From JAXDBM01 sp963709485 (GTDB taxonomy: Bacteria > Desulfobacterota > Syntrophia > Syntrophales > Fen-1087): 64,000 bases of DNA. The stretch covers positions 310,001 to 374,000 of the forward strand of contig CAVPWE010000001.1 of the NCBI GenBank assembly GCA_963709485.1, written 5' to 3'. Each line of letters begins with the position of its first letter. Positions within the stretch are counted from its first letter, which is position 1. Under the pieces are notes generated by a model. That model was not told where the DNA came from. It searched no databases and saw only the letters and a list, made by a program, of their open reading frames with translations. Below are positions 27,104-35,337 of this stretch, in pieces. A program made the position numbers and the translations under genes.

Positions 27104-28282
27104 TCAGGCTCTTTCGAAGATCGTGGCCGGCGCCATCCCGCCGCCGGTGCAAAGCGAAACAAGGGCATAGCGCGCCTTGCGGCGATTGAGTTCATGTATG
27201 GCCGTTACGGACAGGCGGCACCCCGAGTTTCCCACCGGATGGCCGAGGGCCAGGGCGCCTCCGTTCACGTTCAGTTTTGCCGGGTCGGCCTTGAGTTCCT
27301 TGGCCCAGGCCAGCGGGATCGGCGCAAAGGCCTCGTTGATTTCGAAAATGTCGATGTCCTTCATCTTCACCCCCGCTCGATCCAGGACTTTCGGTGTCGC
27401 GTAAATGGGTCCCGTAAGCATGATCTGCGGCTCCGATCCGATCACCGCGTTGGCCACGATCCGGGCCAGGGGGTCGATCTTGAGCTCCTTCATTTTATCT
27501 TCCCCCATCAGAACCACGGCGGAAGATCCGTCGGTAATCGTGCTCGAGATACCCACGGTGATCCATTTCGTGTTGGGAAGGATTTTGAGCGCATTCAGCG
27601 AATCGTGACTCGTTTCCGGCCGGATTGTCTCGTCGGTATCCCGGACGATCTCATTCCCCTCCTTGTCAACCCCTTTCATGGGCAAGATTTCTTTCTTGAA
27701 ATGACCGCAGACCGTAGCCTGTTGCGCCTTTTGGTGACTCGCGATGGCAAAGTCCTGGCATTCTTCCCTGGTAATCTCCCATTTGTCGGCGATCATCTGG
27801 GCCGCCGCGATCTGATCCGCCCGCCCGTACTTGCCCGTGTACCATTTTCCAAAGGGATTCCCCATCGGCTTCCCCGTGTAAAGGGTGCCGTTGAGGTCTG
27901 AGAACATGGTGTACTTCGACATGAGCTCGCAGCCGCTGGCGATGACGATATCCATTGTTCTCGAAGCGATCATGCCATAGGCGAGCTGGATTGCCGTCAG
28001 GCTGCTTCCGCACTGGCGATTGACGGACACCCCCGGGACGGAGATGGGGAATTTCGAGGCCAGGACCCCCGAGCGCGCAAGGGTGAAACCCTGTTCCCCG
28101 ACCTGGTAGACCGTCCCTCCGATCACATCCTCAACCAGCGCGGGGTCCAAATCGATCCTCCGGACCGCCTCGTCCAGTGCGGCCGCCAGCAGTTCCGGGG
28201 CCGTCCAGTCACGCAGATACCCGCCCTGACGGCCCACCGGCGTCCTCACGGCACTTACAACGAATACGTCTTTCATGCGCAA
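27104..28282 (-). CDS. Acetyl-CoA acyltransferase (thiolase)
   Basis: A 392-aa thiolase of standard length. The nucleophile Cys is in NRQCGSSLTAI, the catalytic His in LGHPVGNSGCR, and the second catalytic Cys in SLCTGGGMAP; NEAFA is also present. It catalyses thiolytic cleavage of 3-ketoacyl-CoA or the reverse condensation. GAGGAGG precedes the ATG. With the thioesterase, hydratase-fold and HdrB-like genes downstream it suggests an acyl-CoA degradation or synthesis operon. Confidence 0.92.
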   Translation of the reverse strand: MRMKDVFVVSAVRTPVGRQGGYLRDWTAPELLAAALDEAVRRIDLDPALVEDVIGGTVYQVGEQGFTLARSGVLASKFPISVPGVSVNRQCGSSLTAIQLAYGMIASRTMDIVIASGCELMSKYTMFSDLNGTLYTGKPMGNPFGKWYTGKYGRADQIAAAQMIADKWEITREECQDFAIASHQKAQQATVCGHFKKEILPMKGVDKEGNEIVRDTDETIRPETSHDSLNALKILPNTKWITVGISSTITDGSSAVVLMGEDKMKELKIDPLARIVANAVIGSEPQIMLTGPIYATPKVLDRAGVKMKDIDIFEINEAFAPIPLAWAKELKADPAKLNVNGGALALGHPVGNSGCRLSVTAIHELNRRKARYALVSLCTGGGMAPATIFERA

Positions 28283-28332
28283 ACCTCCTCATCCCTCTCT
28301 CTTTGCTCCGAACACATGTGCAGGCCGGTGTT

Positions 28333-28725
28333 CTAATGCTCGTGACAGGTTTTGCAGCGGTCAAAAGTCCTGTCGTGATGGCAACCGAAACATTTCTCAA
28401 CATCCGTCTTTTCAACTCTATCCCCCGGTTTTATGTCTGCCTTGTGGGGCTTATGGCAGAATGTGCAGTCCTGAATTCCCTTTTCCGTTTTATCCTCGTG
28501 GGGCCAGTACTGGTGAGGGTTCACGGATGTTATTTTCGACTGCTTGGCATCGAATTCCTTGAAAAAAGGAGCTTTAGCGGCAAGTTTTTCATATGGGCCG
28601 TGACACATCAGGCATTTGGCTTTGGATGTGTCCGGATTCGTTGTTTGGGAATCTCCGGGGCTGGCCGCAAGAAGGAAGCTCAGCGATACCAGGGCGACAA
28701 AAACGCACGCATGCAGATTCTTCAT
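28333..28725 (-). CDS. Exported tetraheme c-type cytochrome
   Basis: A 130-aa protein. A signal peptide (about 1-22) is followed by four CXXCH heme sites: Cys38-His42, Cys87-His91, Cys112-His116 and Cys124-His128. Additional His residues could be axial ligands. This fits a small periplasmic class III-type cytochrome. ATG 28725 is the start. The frame runs upstream into direct-repeat copy 1, where it gives a spurious 23-residue extension also seen next to copy 2. It is followed by the thiolase gene after 50 bases. Confidence 0.85.
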   Translation of the reverse strand: MKNLHACVFVALVSLSFLLAASPGDSQTTNPDTSKAKCLMCHGPYEKLAAKAPFFKEFDAKQSKITSVNPHQYWPHEDKTEKGIQDCTFCHKPHKADIKPGDRVEKTDVEKCFGCHHDRTFDRCKTCHEH

Positions 28726-28736
28726 TATTATAATTA

Positions 28737-28917
28737 TTGACAAGAACTTCTTTTTTGACGTTCGGAGTATAAGGAGGCTGTTTTTGCCTGTCAAGGGATA
28801 TATGGCATTGATAAACAGGTGTCGGTGATGGGGTTGGGCGTGGTATGTGGATTGGCGGGTGTTATTTTAAGCAATCGGCTCATCTTTTGGATGCATTGTC
28901 TGTCAGAAGGGCATTTT
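28737..28917. repeat. Long direct repeat, copy 1 (about 180 bp)
   Basis: This stretch is nearly identical, same orientation, to 34329-34503. Differences are a few substitutions, one T in a homopolymer and a six-base insertion (tcggtg) here. It begins at TTGACAAGAA and ends at GGGCATTT, after which the flanks diverge. It lies just upstream of the cytochrome gene. The two copies bracket 5.4 kb with an IS91 remnant, so they may mark ends or duplication products of an inserted segment. Confidence 0.85.
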
Positions 28918-29103
28918 TCAGCACCATTTGGACAGACCTTTCCGGCACGTACGATGCGTTATGCTTCGATGTAATTGTCCCAGGAGTATTGCGGATCCCC
29001 ATAGACATGATCCCCATGGGCGTGGATCTGCGAGACGACATCCGGGATGGCTGGGGCAACTGACCTGCCTGTGTCTGGTATGCAGACAGGCGGGTCATGG
29101 ATT

Positions 29104-29436
29104 TTAGGTGGCGGCCTTGACCTTGCCGGCCACAATCCGCATGACGCCCTTGCACTTCGGGCAGACCAGGGGATCGACTTCGTAGATCTTCTGAATTAAC
29201 TTGGCCCAGTTCCGGCGGAATGTCTTTTCATCCGCCTGTGGTTCAAGGATACAGGGGATGGCGTCATCCAGACCTTCCTTCTGCCGTTTTCCCCGGGCGA
29301 CGTTGCTGTACCATCCGTAATATCTCACCATCTGCTCGCCCCGGTTCGGGATATGCGAACACATGGCGGCAAGCCATTCCAGGGCCGGGAAAACCTTGAC
29401 GGACTTCCCGTAAGTGAGCGTTTCAAGTGCATCCGG
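29104..29436 (-). pseudogene. IS91-type transposase C-terminal remnant
   Basis: The minus frame reads, with no stop, PDALETLTYGK...EWLAAMCSHIPNRGEQMVRYYGWYSN...NWAKLIQKIYEVDPLVCPKCKG. This matches the conserved C-terminal region of IS91-family (Y2, rolling-circle) transposases. The catalytic domain is absent: the frame closes at about 29436 upstream. The terminal portion after MRIV is also shortened. A perfect-core hairpin (GCCTGTGTCTG...CAGACAGGC) lies just past the stop at 29062-29098, reminiscent of an IS91 terminal structure. The remnant should be immobile. Confidence 0.8.
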
Positions 29437-29663
29437 TCATTCAAGGTCGCTCCATCCCGTAAATCAATTATCATGCTGTTATCATGGCTATTTTTTATAG
29501 CTTAATATTTGACCAGTCGCCCCAAAGCCCCCATTTTTAAAGTCAGTCCTGAAAAGTGATTATCATGCTTTTCAAGAAAGGCAAAGGAAAAGGGTCAGCC
29601 CTGCTCAGGTCAACCCCTTTTGTCGATTGCTCCGGTTTTTCTGTAGGTTTATGAAAAAATGGC

Positions 29664-29702
29664 TTGACAGATTGTCCGAACAGAAATATGCTTGCATACA
29701 AG
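29664..29702 (+). promoter_or_regulatory. marR promoter with overlapping palindromic operator
   Basis: TTGACA (29664-29669), a 17-base spacer and TATGCT (29687-29692) form a near-consensus sigma-70 promoter upstream of marR. The palindrome CTTG-CATA-CAAG (29691-29702) overlaps the -10 region. A wider pair ATGCTTG/CAAGCAT lies between 29688 and about 29719. Placement suggests autorepression by the MarR product. Confidence 0.7.
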
Positions 29703-29733
29703 TAAATGTGAAACAAGCATTTTGGCATAAAAG

Positions 29734-30156
29734 ATGAAAGCTAACGAATGCATATTCTTTCAACTCGCCAAGATCAGCCAGTTGGGAGCGAGGATCTGGG
29801 GACAAAAAGTATCCGGTTTGAACATTACCGCGGTCCAGGCAATGGTTCTCCGTTTCCTTTATGATAAGGACGGAGTAACCTCTATCGATCTCGGAAAACG
29901 GACCGAACTGGACAGCTCCACCATGACGGGAATCCTCGATCGACTTGAAACTGCCGGTCTCATTGATAGAAAAGATAATCCTCATGATCGGCGTTCCATT
30001 CAGATTTTCCTGACGGAAAAGGGGAAAATAACCGGCGGGGAGGTCGCCAGGCTCATGGAGGAAGCGAATGCAGACTTTATGAAAGCCCTCTCTCCGCAGG
30101 AAGCGGGAGAATTGAGGCGACTGATCCACACAATGCGCAATCAGGCTTTGAGATAG
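29734..30156 (+). CDS. MarR family transcriptional regulator
   Basis: A 140-aa protein of normal MarR length. A winged helix-turn-helix is visible: VTSIDLGKRTELDSSTMTGI for the HTH, then DRLETAGLIDRKDNPHDRRS for the recognition helix and beta-wing with the conserved D-x-R. Dimerisation helices flank it. It follows a strong promoter with an operator-like palindrome. An enoyl-CoA hydratase-family gene begins 107 bases downstream, and AC-TTGCAT elements recur at about 30190. It may sense an aromatic or acyl-CoA compound and control the acyl-CoA genes that follow. Confidence 0.88.
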   Translation: MKANECIFFQLAKISQLGARIWGQKVSGLNITAVQAMVLRFLYDKDGVTSIDLGKRTELDSSTMTGILDRLETAGLIDRKDNPHDRRSIQIFLTEKGKITGGEVARLMEEANADFMKALSPQEAGELRRLIHTMRNQALR

Positions 30157-30263
30157 TTTTTTCGCCCCTATGGCTTGTGTGCAACTAACTTGCATGGCAG
30201 TATTGGTCATGCACAGATAGGCCCATAGAATGTCGAATAACGATAAGGAGGGATTTAAAAGCC

Positions 30264-31052
30264 ATGAACTACGAAACCATTGTTTTTGAAGTGAAGGAAC
30301 AGGTCGCCTGCATTACTCTGAATCGCCCGGAAGCATTCAACGGATTGAATCTAACCTCCGGGAAGGAACTGATGCATGCAGCGATCCGCTGTGACGAGAG
30401 CCCGGAAATCCGGGCCGTCGTTCTGAGCGGCGCCGGCAAAGCCTTCAGTGCCGGAGGAGACCTGAAATTTTTTGCCGGATACGGGGATAAATTTGCCGTC
30501 CTTTTGAAAGAAATGACGGTGTATTGCCATGCCGCAGCATCGCGCCTGATCAGGATGAACAAACCCATGATTACGGCCGTAAACGGTGCGGCAGCGGGGA
30601 TGGGCATGAGCTTCGCCATTTCCGGCGATATCATCCTGGCCGCCGAGTCGGCATCATTTACGGCCGCTTATACGGCGGCGGGGCTCTCGCCTGACGGCGC
30701 CATGACCTACCTTTTGCCGAGGATGATCGGGCTGTCCAGGGCGCGGGAGATGATGATAACCAACCGCCGCTTGAAAGCCCAGGAGGCCCTTGAATGGGGC
30801 CTGGTCAACAAAGTGATTCCTGATGGCGATCTGATGAAGGAGGCCGAAGCTCTGGCGAAATCATTTGCCAATGGACCGACGCGTTCTTTCGGCATGGTCA
30901 AGAAGCTCTTGAATGACAGCTTTACGGCGTCCCTGGAGACGCAAATGGAACAGGAAGCCCGCGGTATCTGCGAAATGGCCAGAACCATCGATGGTATCGA
31001 GGGTGTCAATGCCTTTGTGGGAAAACGACGGCCCATCTTCAAAGGGTGTTGA
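30264..31052 (+). CDS. Enoyl-CoA hydratase/isomerase family protein (PaaG-like active site)
   Basis: A 262-aa crotonase. The oxyanion-hole motifs are AFSAGGDLKFF and GAAAGMGMS. At the first catalytic Glu position of hydratases it reads TAAGLSPDGAM, with Ala instead of Glu. The second acidic position is Asp. This pattern resembles PaaG/isomerase-type members (VPDSG), so double-bond isomerisation or ring-epoxide isomerisation is more likely than hydration. AAGGAGG precedes the ATG. It probably belongs to the regulon of the MarR gene immediately upstream. Confidence 0.82.
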   Translation: MNYETIVFEVKEQVACITLNRPEAFNGLNLTSGKELMHAAIRCDESPEIRAVVLSGAGKAFSAGGDLKFFAGYGDKFAVLLKEMTVYCHAAASRLIRMNKPMITAVNGAAAGMGMSFAISGDIILAAESASFTAAYTAAGLSPDGAMTYLLPRMIGLSRAREMMITNRRLKAQEALEWGLVNKVIPDGDLMKEAEALAKSFANGPTRSFGMVKKLLNDSFTASLETQMEQEARGICEMARTIDGIEGVNAFVGKRRPIFKGC

Positions 31053-31160
31053 AACAGATGGACCCGGCACTCTGCGGAAGGGGCTTTCGGCTGCGTGAAG
31101 CCCCTTCCACCATGAATTTTCCGATGACAGAATGTGATAAAAACCAAGGAGGACAAGGAT

Positions 31161-32051
31161 ATGTCAAGGTTACTGGAAATGTTAGGATGCCGTTATCCCG
31201 TCATTCAGGGGCCCATTGGGGCCATGAACAGTCCCCGGCTGACCGCCGCCGTCTGTGAGGCCGGCGCCTTCGGGATGCTCGCCCTGGGATTCAGCAGCCC
31301 CGAGGAAGCGCGGAAGCTTGTAGAGGGGGTGCGGGAACTGACGGACAAGCCCTTCGGGGCCAACATCATGATCATGAACCCCGCCAATCCCGAGATCCTG
31401 AAAATCCTGGCCGAAGCGGGCGTAAAGACGGTCACGACTGCGGCGGGATCGCCGGCGAAAATCTATCCCCTCATTCACGATCTGGGCATGAAGGGGCTTC
31501 ATGTGGTCCTGGCGCTTCCCCATGCCGTCCGGGCGGCCGGTGACGGCGCGGACGGGCTTGTGGTTTCCGGATCGGAATCGGGCGGTCTGCGTACCGCGGG
31601 CTCCGAGTCTTCCACCATGGTCCTTGTGCCCCTGGTGACCGATCATGTGAAGGTTCCCGTCGTGGCGGCAGGCGGCATTGCCGACCGGCGCGGTTACAGG
31701 GCGGCGCTGGCCCTGGGGGCGCAGGGTGTCCAGATCGGGACGCGCTTCATCGCCTCGGAGGAAGCGCCCGCCCCACAGGTATGGAAAGAAGCTATTCTGG
31801 CCTGCGGCGACGGCGGTACGACGCTGGTGCCCCTGAAAAACATGAAGGCGCGCGTCCTTCTCAACAAGAAGCTGGCCGATCTGTCGGCCGATCCGTCTGT
31901 TGACCTTTCGCAGAAATACAATCTCATGAACGCCCCGAAGGCCTGGATGAGCGGCGACTTCGATCTCTTCCCCGCCGGCGCCGGCCAGGTGGCCGCGCTC
32001 ATCGGGGAGATCAAACCCGTCAAGGCCATCATCGACGATATGGTGTCCTGA
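31161..32051 (+). CDS. Nitronate monooxygenase/FabK-like FMN enzyme lacking the usual His
   Basis: A 296-aa TIM-barrel flavoprotein. It starts CRYPVIQGPIGAM and has the FMN-phosphate segment VVAAGGIADRRG and GVQIGTRF. At the position of the catalytic His (GGHRG or GGHVG in nitronate monooxygenase and FabK) it reads ESGGLRTAG, so His is replaced by Leu. Nitronate oxidation is therefore doubtful, and an enoyl reductase or other flavin role is possible. ATG 31161 has AAGGAGG upstream; nine more codons are open before it. Confidence 0.8.
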   Translation: MSRLLEMLGCRYPVIQGPIGAMNSPRLTAAVCEAGAFGMLALGFSSPEEARKLVEGVRELTDKPFGANIMIMNPANPEILKILAEAGVKTVTTAAGSPAKIYPLIHDLGMKGLHVVLALPHAVRAAGDGADGLVVSGSESGGLRTAGSESSTMVLVPLVTDHVKVPVVAAGGIADRRGYRAALALGAQGVQIGTRFIASEEAPAPQVWKEAILACGDGGTTLVPLKNMKARVLLNKKLADLSADPSVDLSQKYNLMNAPKAWMSGDFDLFPAGAGQVAALIGEIKPVKAIIDDMVS

Positions 32052-32062
32052 AAGGGGGTCCA

Positions 32063-33112
32063 ATGAAGGAATTAAGCCGCACCGTCATGGATTATGTCAT
32101 GTCGCTCGGGGCATGTGCCGCCGGGATCGCCACCGTGAATACCCTTGCAGGCGGTCCGCCTTCCGCCGATCTCCGGTATATCCTTCCATCGGCCCAGTCA
32201 GCGGTAGTATTCGCCTTGCCCCTGGATCAGGCCCTGATCATGCCATTCCTCCAGAAAAAAGATCGCCTCTCCCACGAGCGAAACAATATCGCCACGAACA
32301 CGATGGCAAGCGGCATCGCCCTTGAACTCGCCAATTTTCTTGCCCAGCGGGGCTATCCCTCCGAACCCGTGGCCTCGAACCAGGTCTACCGGAAGGAGTC
32401 GCCCCGCGGCCTCCTGGACCTCATGCCCAACGTCTCCCTGCGCTACCTGGCAGTAAGGTCCGGCATCGGATGGTTCGGCCTTTCGGGAAACGTGATCCGG
32501 AAAAACGAAGGCGCCGCCGTCATCTTCGGCGCCGCCGCCACGGAGGCGGAACTCATCCCCACGGACCCTCTGCCCGAGAAAGAGAGCTATTGCGACCAAT
32601 GCCGTCTCTGTTTGGCATCCTGCATGTCGGGGATGATGGACGCCAAGGAGAAAACGGAAATCACCTTAGGCGGAGTCTCCTTCTCCTATGCAAAACGCCG
32701 CACCTACAGACGCTGCGAATACGTCTGCGGCGGCTTCACGGGGCTTCATCCCTTCGGCAAATGGTCCAACTGGTCCCCCGGCCGTTTTTCCATCCCCCAT
32801 GACGACGACGGCTTCATGCCCGCCCTGAAGCGGGCCGTCAAGGCGTCGTGGAAGTGGCCGAAGCGGGAAGGCGGTTTTTATTATGTGGTGATGAAGGATA
32901 AGCTCTATCTGACCTGCGGCAACTGCCAGCTCATCTGCACCCCCGACAGGGATGAGCGGAAGAGGCGCTTCAAGATCCTGACGGAGAGCGGCGTTGTGGT
33001 GCAGAACCCGGACGGGTCCCTCGAAACGCTCTCTCCGGAAAAGGCAAACGAGCGGATGGCGTCGTTGCCCCCGAATATCCGGGCGCTTTACGAGGATGAC
33101 GCTGCCCTTTAG
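32063..33112 (+). CDS. QueG-like / reductive-dehalogenase-like 4Fe-4S protein
   Basis: A 349-aa protein. CDQCRLCLASC is a first ferredoxin motif. Later Cys residues in CEYVCGGF and TCGNCQLICTP complete the second, as in QueG-type proteins. The N-terminal half resembles their cobalamin-binding region. QueG reduces epoxyqueuosine with B12, but many such paralogues in anaerobes have no tRNA role. AAAGGGGG precedes the ATG, 12 bases after the flavoprotein gene, so they are probably cotranscribed. Function unassigned. Confidence 0.68.
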   Translation: MKELSRTVMDYVMSLGACAAGIATVNTLAGGPPSADLRYILPSAQSAVVFALPLDQALIMPFLQKKDRLSHERNNIATNTMASGIALELANFLAQRGYPSEPVASNQVYRKESPRGLLDLMPNVSLRYLAVRSGIGWFGLSGNVIRKNEGAAVIFGAAATEAELIPTDPLPEKESYCDQCRLCLASCMSGMMDAKEKTEITLGGVSFSYAKRRTYRRCEYVCGGFTGLHPFGKWSNWSPGRFSIPHDDDGFMPALKRAVKASWKWPKREGGFYYVVMKDKLYLTCGNCQLICTPDRDERKRRFKILTESGVVVQNPDGSLETLSPEKANERMASLPPNIRALYEDDAAL

Positions 33113-33132
33113 GATGATATAAAAACAATTTT

Positions 33133-34119
33133 TTAGATACAGAACTCCGTGATATTGCCGTCCTGCATGACGTAGTTTCTCTGAACCATCTGGCCGTCCC
33201 GGACACCCCTTCCCCAGATCCGGGCGTATTTCAGCTTGGTGGCGAACTCGTTGTGGATTCTGGCGGCCAGTTCTTCCACGGTGCTGCCGGCGGGGAGAAT
33301 AAAGGGAGCTGTCAGATCCGCTTCCTTTCCGGGACGTTTGGTATAGACGCGCACGATGTCGGCGAGAGAAAATATGGCCTCCGGGAGGCGAGACACGTTC
33401 AGGCCGGTTTTTGTGGAAATGCCCAGGCACGGCTGTTCCAGACCAGAGAGTTCACGGAAGATATCCAAGGCTTCCTGATCCTCCTGCCGGTCCATCTTGT
33501 TGACGATCACCAGCGTCTTTCGGATGAAGGGGCGTTTTGGGAGGTTCTCCGGAAGCCGGCATTGGGGCGAGTAGATGCGATAATCATGAAGGATAGCCAT
33601 GATCTCTTCATACTGTGCTATGGGGTCGGCCATGAGGTCCACCATGACGATTACGATGTCCGTGCGGCGCAGCAGATCCAGCAGGGCCGGGTCGGCGTAC
33701 TGACGTGTAATTGGCGGGGTGTCGATGAGCTGGAACTGGATATCCTCGTATTCCATCATCCCCGGCGTCGGTTTGTGGGTCGTATGGGGAAAGGGGGCTG
33801 TCTCCGGGGAGGCGTTGGTGACAAGGGCCACCAGCGATGATTTGCCCGTATTGGGAGGACCGACGATGGCAACCTGGGCGGCCCCTTCCTTTTCGATGCT
33901 GTAGGCGGTCTTGTGCTTGGCCGCCCCTTTTTTCTGCTTGGCCTGGTCCCGGAATTTGGAGATACGCTCCCGCAGCATGGCCCTGAGCTTGTCCGTGCCC
34001 TTGTGCTTGGGCATGATGGCCAGCATTTCTTCCAGGGCCTCGATCTTGTCTTCCACGGTCTTGGCCGTCCGGAAGCGCTCTTCCGCTGCGAAATAGTCTG
34101 GGGGCAGATTGGCAGGCAT
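33133..34119 (-). CDS. OBG/DRG-type GTPase with TGS domain
   Basis: A 328-aa protein. An N-terminal helical region is rich in Lys/Arg. The G domain has GPPNTGKSSL (G1), DTPP (G3) and NKMD (G4). The C-terminus is a TGS domain (LPAGSTVEELAARIHNEF, then IWGRGVRDGQ). Such GTPases associate with ribosomes. It converges on the QueG-like gene with 20 bases between stops. It appears intact and chromosomal in character although it lies inside the repeat-bracketed segment. Confidence 0.85.
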   Translation of the reverse strand: MPANLPPDYFAAEERFRTAKTVEDKIEALEEMLAIMPKHKGTDKLRAMLRERISKFRDQAKQKKGAAKHKTAYSIEKEGAAQVAIVGPPNTGKSSLVALVTNASPETAPFPHTTHKPTPGMMEYEDIQFQLIDTPPITRQYADPALLDLLRRTDIVIVMVDLMADPIAQYEEIMAILHDYRIYSPQCRLPENLPKRPFIRKTLVIVNKMDRQEDQEALDIFRELSGLEQPCLGISTKTGLNVSRLPEAIFSLADIVRVYTKRPGKEADLTAPFILPAGSTVEELAARIHNEFATKLKYARIWGRGVRDGQMVQRNYVMQDGNITEFCI

Positions 34120-34328
34120 AATCCTATTCCATGAAAACCGGCGATGCTGTCAACCGCGGCACCGACGCATCGCGATCGGGTTGCTTTCCGCCCTTTCTGC
34201 CGCGCCCTGTTCGTTCCTCTCCGTCCGCTGACCAGAACCCCTTCCCGGGATCGATCGTTCCTGTCGGTGATGCGGGCACGAGATGATATCCCGCCCGTTC
34301 CAACCCATTCATCACATGAATTGCTGAA

Positions 34329-34503
34329 TTGACAAGAATTTCTTTTTTTGACGTTCGGAGTATAAGGAGGCTGTTTTTGCCTGTCAAGGGACATATGGCA
34401 TTGATAAACAGGTGATGGGGTTGGGCGTGGTATGTGGATTGGCGGGAGTTATTTTAAGCAATCGGCTCATCTTTTGGATGCATCGTCTGTCAGAAGGGCA
34501 TTT
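34329..34503. repeat. Long direct repeat, copy 2 (about 175 bp)
   Basis: Second copy of the repeat at 28737-28917, same orientation, with a six-base deletion and a few substitutions. Upstream is about 200 bases of sequence without a credible gene. Downstream the two copies diverge immediately after GGGCATTT. No coding potential is shared beyond a short chance frame. Confidence 0.85.
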
Positions 34504-34648
34504 ATAGGTGGATGGTCTCATAAATCCCGACAAATGTCTCGAAATAGTCCTCCACACAGCGGTAGTAATCCGAAGACTGCGGATTTCGGGGGCGATAAAC
34601 AGCGGCAGGAAGCAACATGATCTCTCTCTTTCGAGAATATCGTGCCGC

Positions 34649-34670
34649 TATAATGCAGAACGATCGTTCT
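34649..34670 (+). promoter_or_regulatory. Orphan -10 box with 14-bp palindromic operator
   Basis: TATAAT at 34649-34654 is followed two bases later by the perfect palindrome AGAACGATCGTTCT (34657-34670), the style of TetR-family operators. A good SD (AAGGAG) and an ATG at 34691 follow, but that frame stops after four codons. No clear -35 is seen. It looks like the control region of a gene that has been lost. Confidence 0.45.
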
Positions 34671-34814
34671 ATTTGTCAAGGAGAATCTGAATGGGGAGAC
34701 CCTAAGGTGCCGAGCCCATCGCGAAACGACTATTTTGACTTTGTAAGGACTCGATAATCAGGACAGGACGAGTTTTTACAGCATCTGTCAAGTTGGGTAT
34801 GGACCGGGACATAT

Positions 34815-34856
34815 AAAAAAGACAAGGGCGGCGTCCGTTCGACACCGCCCCTGTCT
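34815..34856 (-). terminator. Rho-independent terminator of the microprotein operon
   Basis: Read on the minus strand, a GC-rich stem (GACAGGGGCGG pairing with CCGCCCTTGTC, one mismatch) at 34821-34856 is followed by six T residues (34820-34815). It lies about 100 bases past the last small ORF, consistent with termination of that minus-strand transcript. Confidence 0.8.
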
Positions 34857-34951
34857 TCGAGAGAGGGGGGTTAGTTATTGGTGTATCCGTTTGTGTCGCC
34901 TCTCTCTCGACACCATCTGCCACGATGGCAGATATTATATTGTTCAAATGT

Positions 34952-35029
34952 CTATTTGCCCTTCTTGTAGGTGCAGGGCGTGCACATCGGGTCCACCCAA
35001 CCCTTGTACAGCTTCTTGTCCTTCTTCAT
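34952..35029 (-). CDS. 25-aa microprotein with KGWVDPMCTPC core
   Basis: ATG 35029 follows GGAGG eight bases away. The peptide is Lys-rich: it begins MKKDKKLY, then KGWVDPMCTPC, then a short Tyr/Lys tail. It shares KGW(V/L)DPMCTP and the MKK start with the neighbouring 31-aa ORF, and the SD context is almost identical (GGAGGAAGGGATC versus GGAGGAAGGAATC). Two Cys residues three apart (C16, C19) could bind metal or be modified. No known family is recognised. Conservation between the two copies plus RBS and terminator argue for real translation. Confidence 0.62.
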   Translation of the reverse strand: MKKDKKLYKGWVDPMCTPCTYKKGK

Positions 35030-35091
35030 GATCCCTTCCTCCTCTCTCTAAAATTGAGAATCACTGCGTTTGTTCCGTTCCCTTGCTGTTC

Positions 35092-35187
35092 CTACAGACC
35101 CTTCACCGGGGTGCACATGGGGTCCAGCCAGCCCTTGCCCGCCTTCTTCGCGAATTTCTCCTTGTCTTTGGCTCCTGTCTTCTTCAT
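35092..35187 (-). CDS. 31-aa microprotein with KGWLDPMCTP core
   Basis: ATG 35187 lies behind GGAGGAAGGAATC. The peptide has a basic N-terminal half (MKKTGAKDKEKFAKKAGK), then GWLDPMCTP and a short tail; it has one Cys. It is a paralogue of the 25-aa ORF 62 bases downstream. The conserved core at the C-terminal end with variable basic leader recalls peptide precursors, but no modification enzyme lies adjacent. A structural or metal-binding role is equally possible. Confidence 0.62.
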   Translation of the reverse strand: MKKTGAKDKEKFAKKAGKGWLDPMCTPVKGL

Positions 35188-35220
35188 GATTCCTTCCTCC
35201 TCTCTGAATTCCACTCTGGT

Positions 35221-35337
35221 TTATAATCCCTTGAACCCGCCCTGATAACGATGGCCGGTCCGGTTCCGCTCTGTTATCTTCCCCATGAGATCTTTCTGGG
35301 GGTTGAACTCGATTTTTTCTTTCAGGATGATGGTCAT
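35221..35337 (-). CDS. 38-aa small ORF, first in the microprotein operon
   Basis: ATG 35337 gives 38 residues starting MTIILKEKIEFNPQKDLMGK and ending in a basic, Gly-rich tail (GGFKGL). AAGGGG lies about 11 bases upstream. It precedes the 31-aa ORF by 33 bases and lies behind a plausible promoter at 35382-35410. It does not share the DPMCTP core. A longer overlapping minus-strand frame (35048-35410) is compositionally odd and crosses both microproteins, so I reject that one. This ORF is less certain than the two paralogues. Confidence 0.42.
   Translation of the reverse strand: MTIILKEKIEFNPQKDLMGKITERNRTGHRYQGGFKGL

Larger units (their letters stand above)
34120..34951. other. Gene-poor interval of about 830 bases
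   Basis: No convincing gene is present between the TGS GTPase and the microprotein operon. The interval holds repeat copy 2, an orphan promoter/operator (34649-34670) with an abortive four-codon ORF at 34691, and the terminator at 34815-34856. Inverted repeats also lie at 34857-34866/34899-34908 and 34915-34933. Open frames in it are short and overlap the repeat. Confidence 0.6.

Noticed and set aside
28333..28794. Longer cytochrome start including 23 residues from repeat copy 1
   Set aside because: The added residues derive from the repeat, and the signal peptide starts naturally at ATG 28725.
34124..34387. Minus-strand 87-codon frame beginning in repeat copy 2
   Set aside because: Its first codons come from the repeat and also occur as a spurious extension before the cytochrome gene; the rest has no recognisable features.
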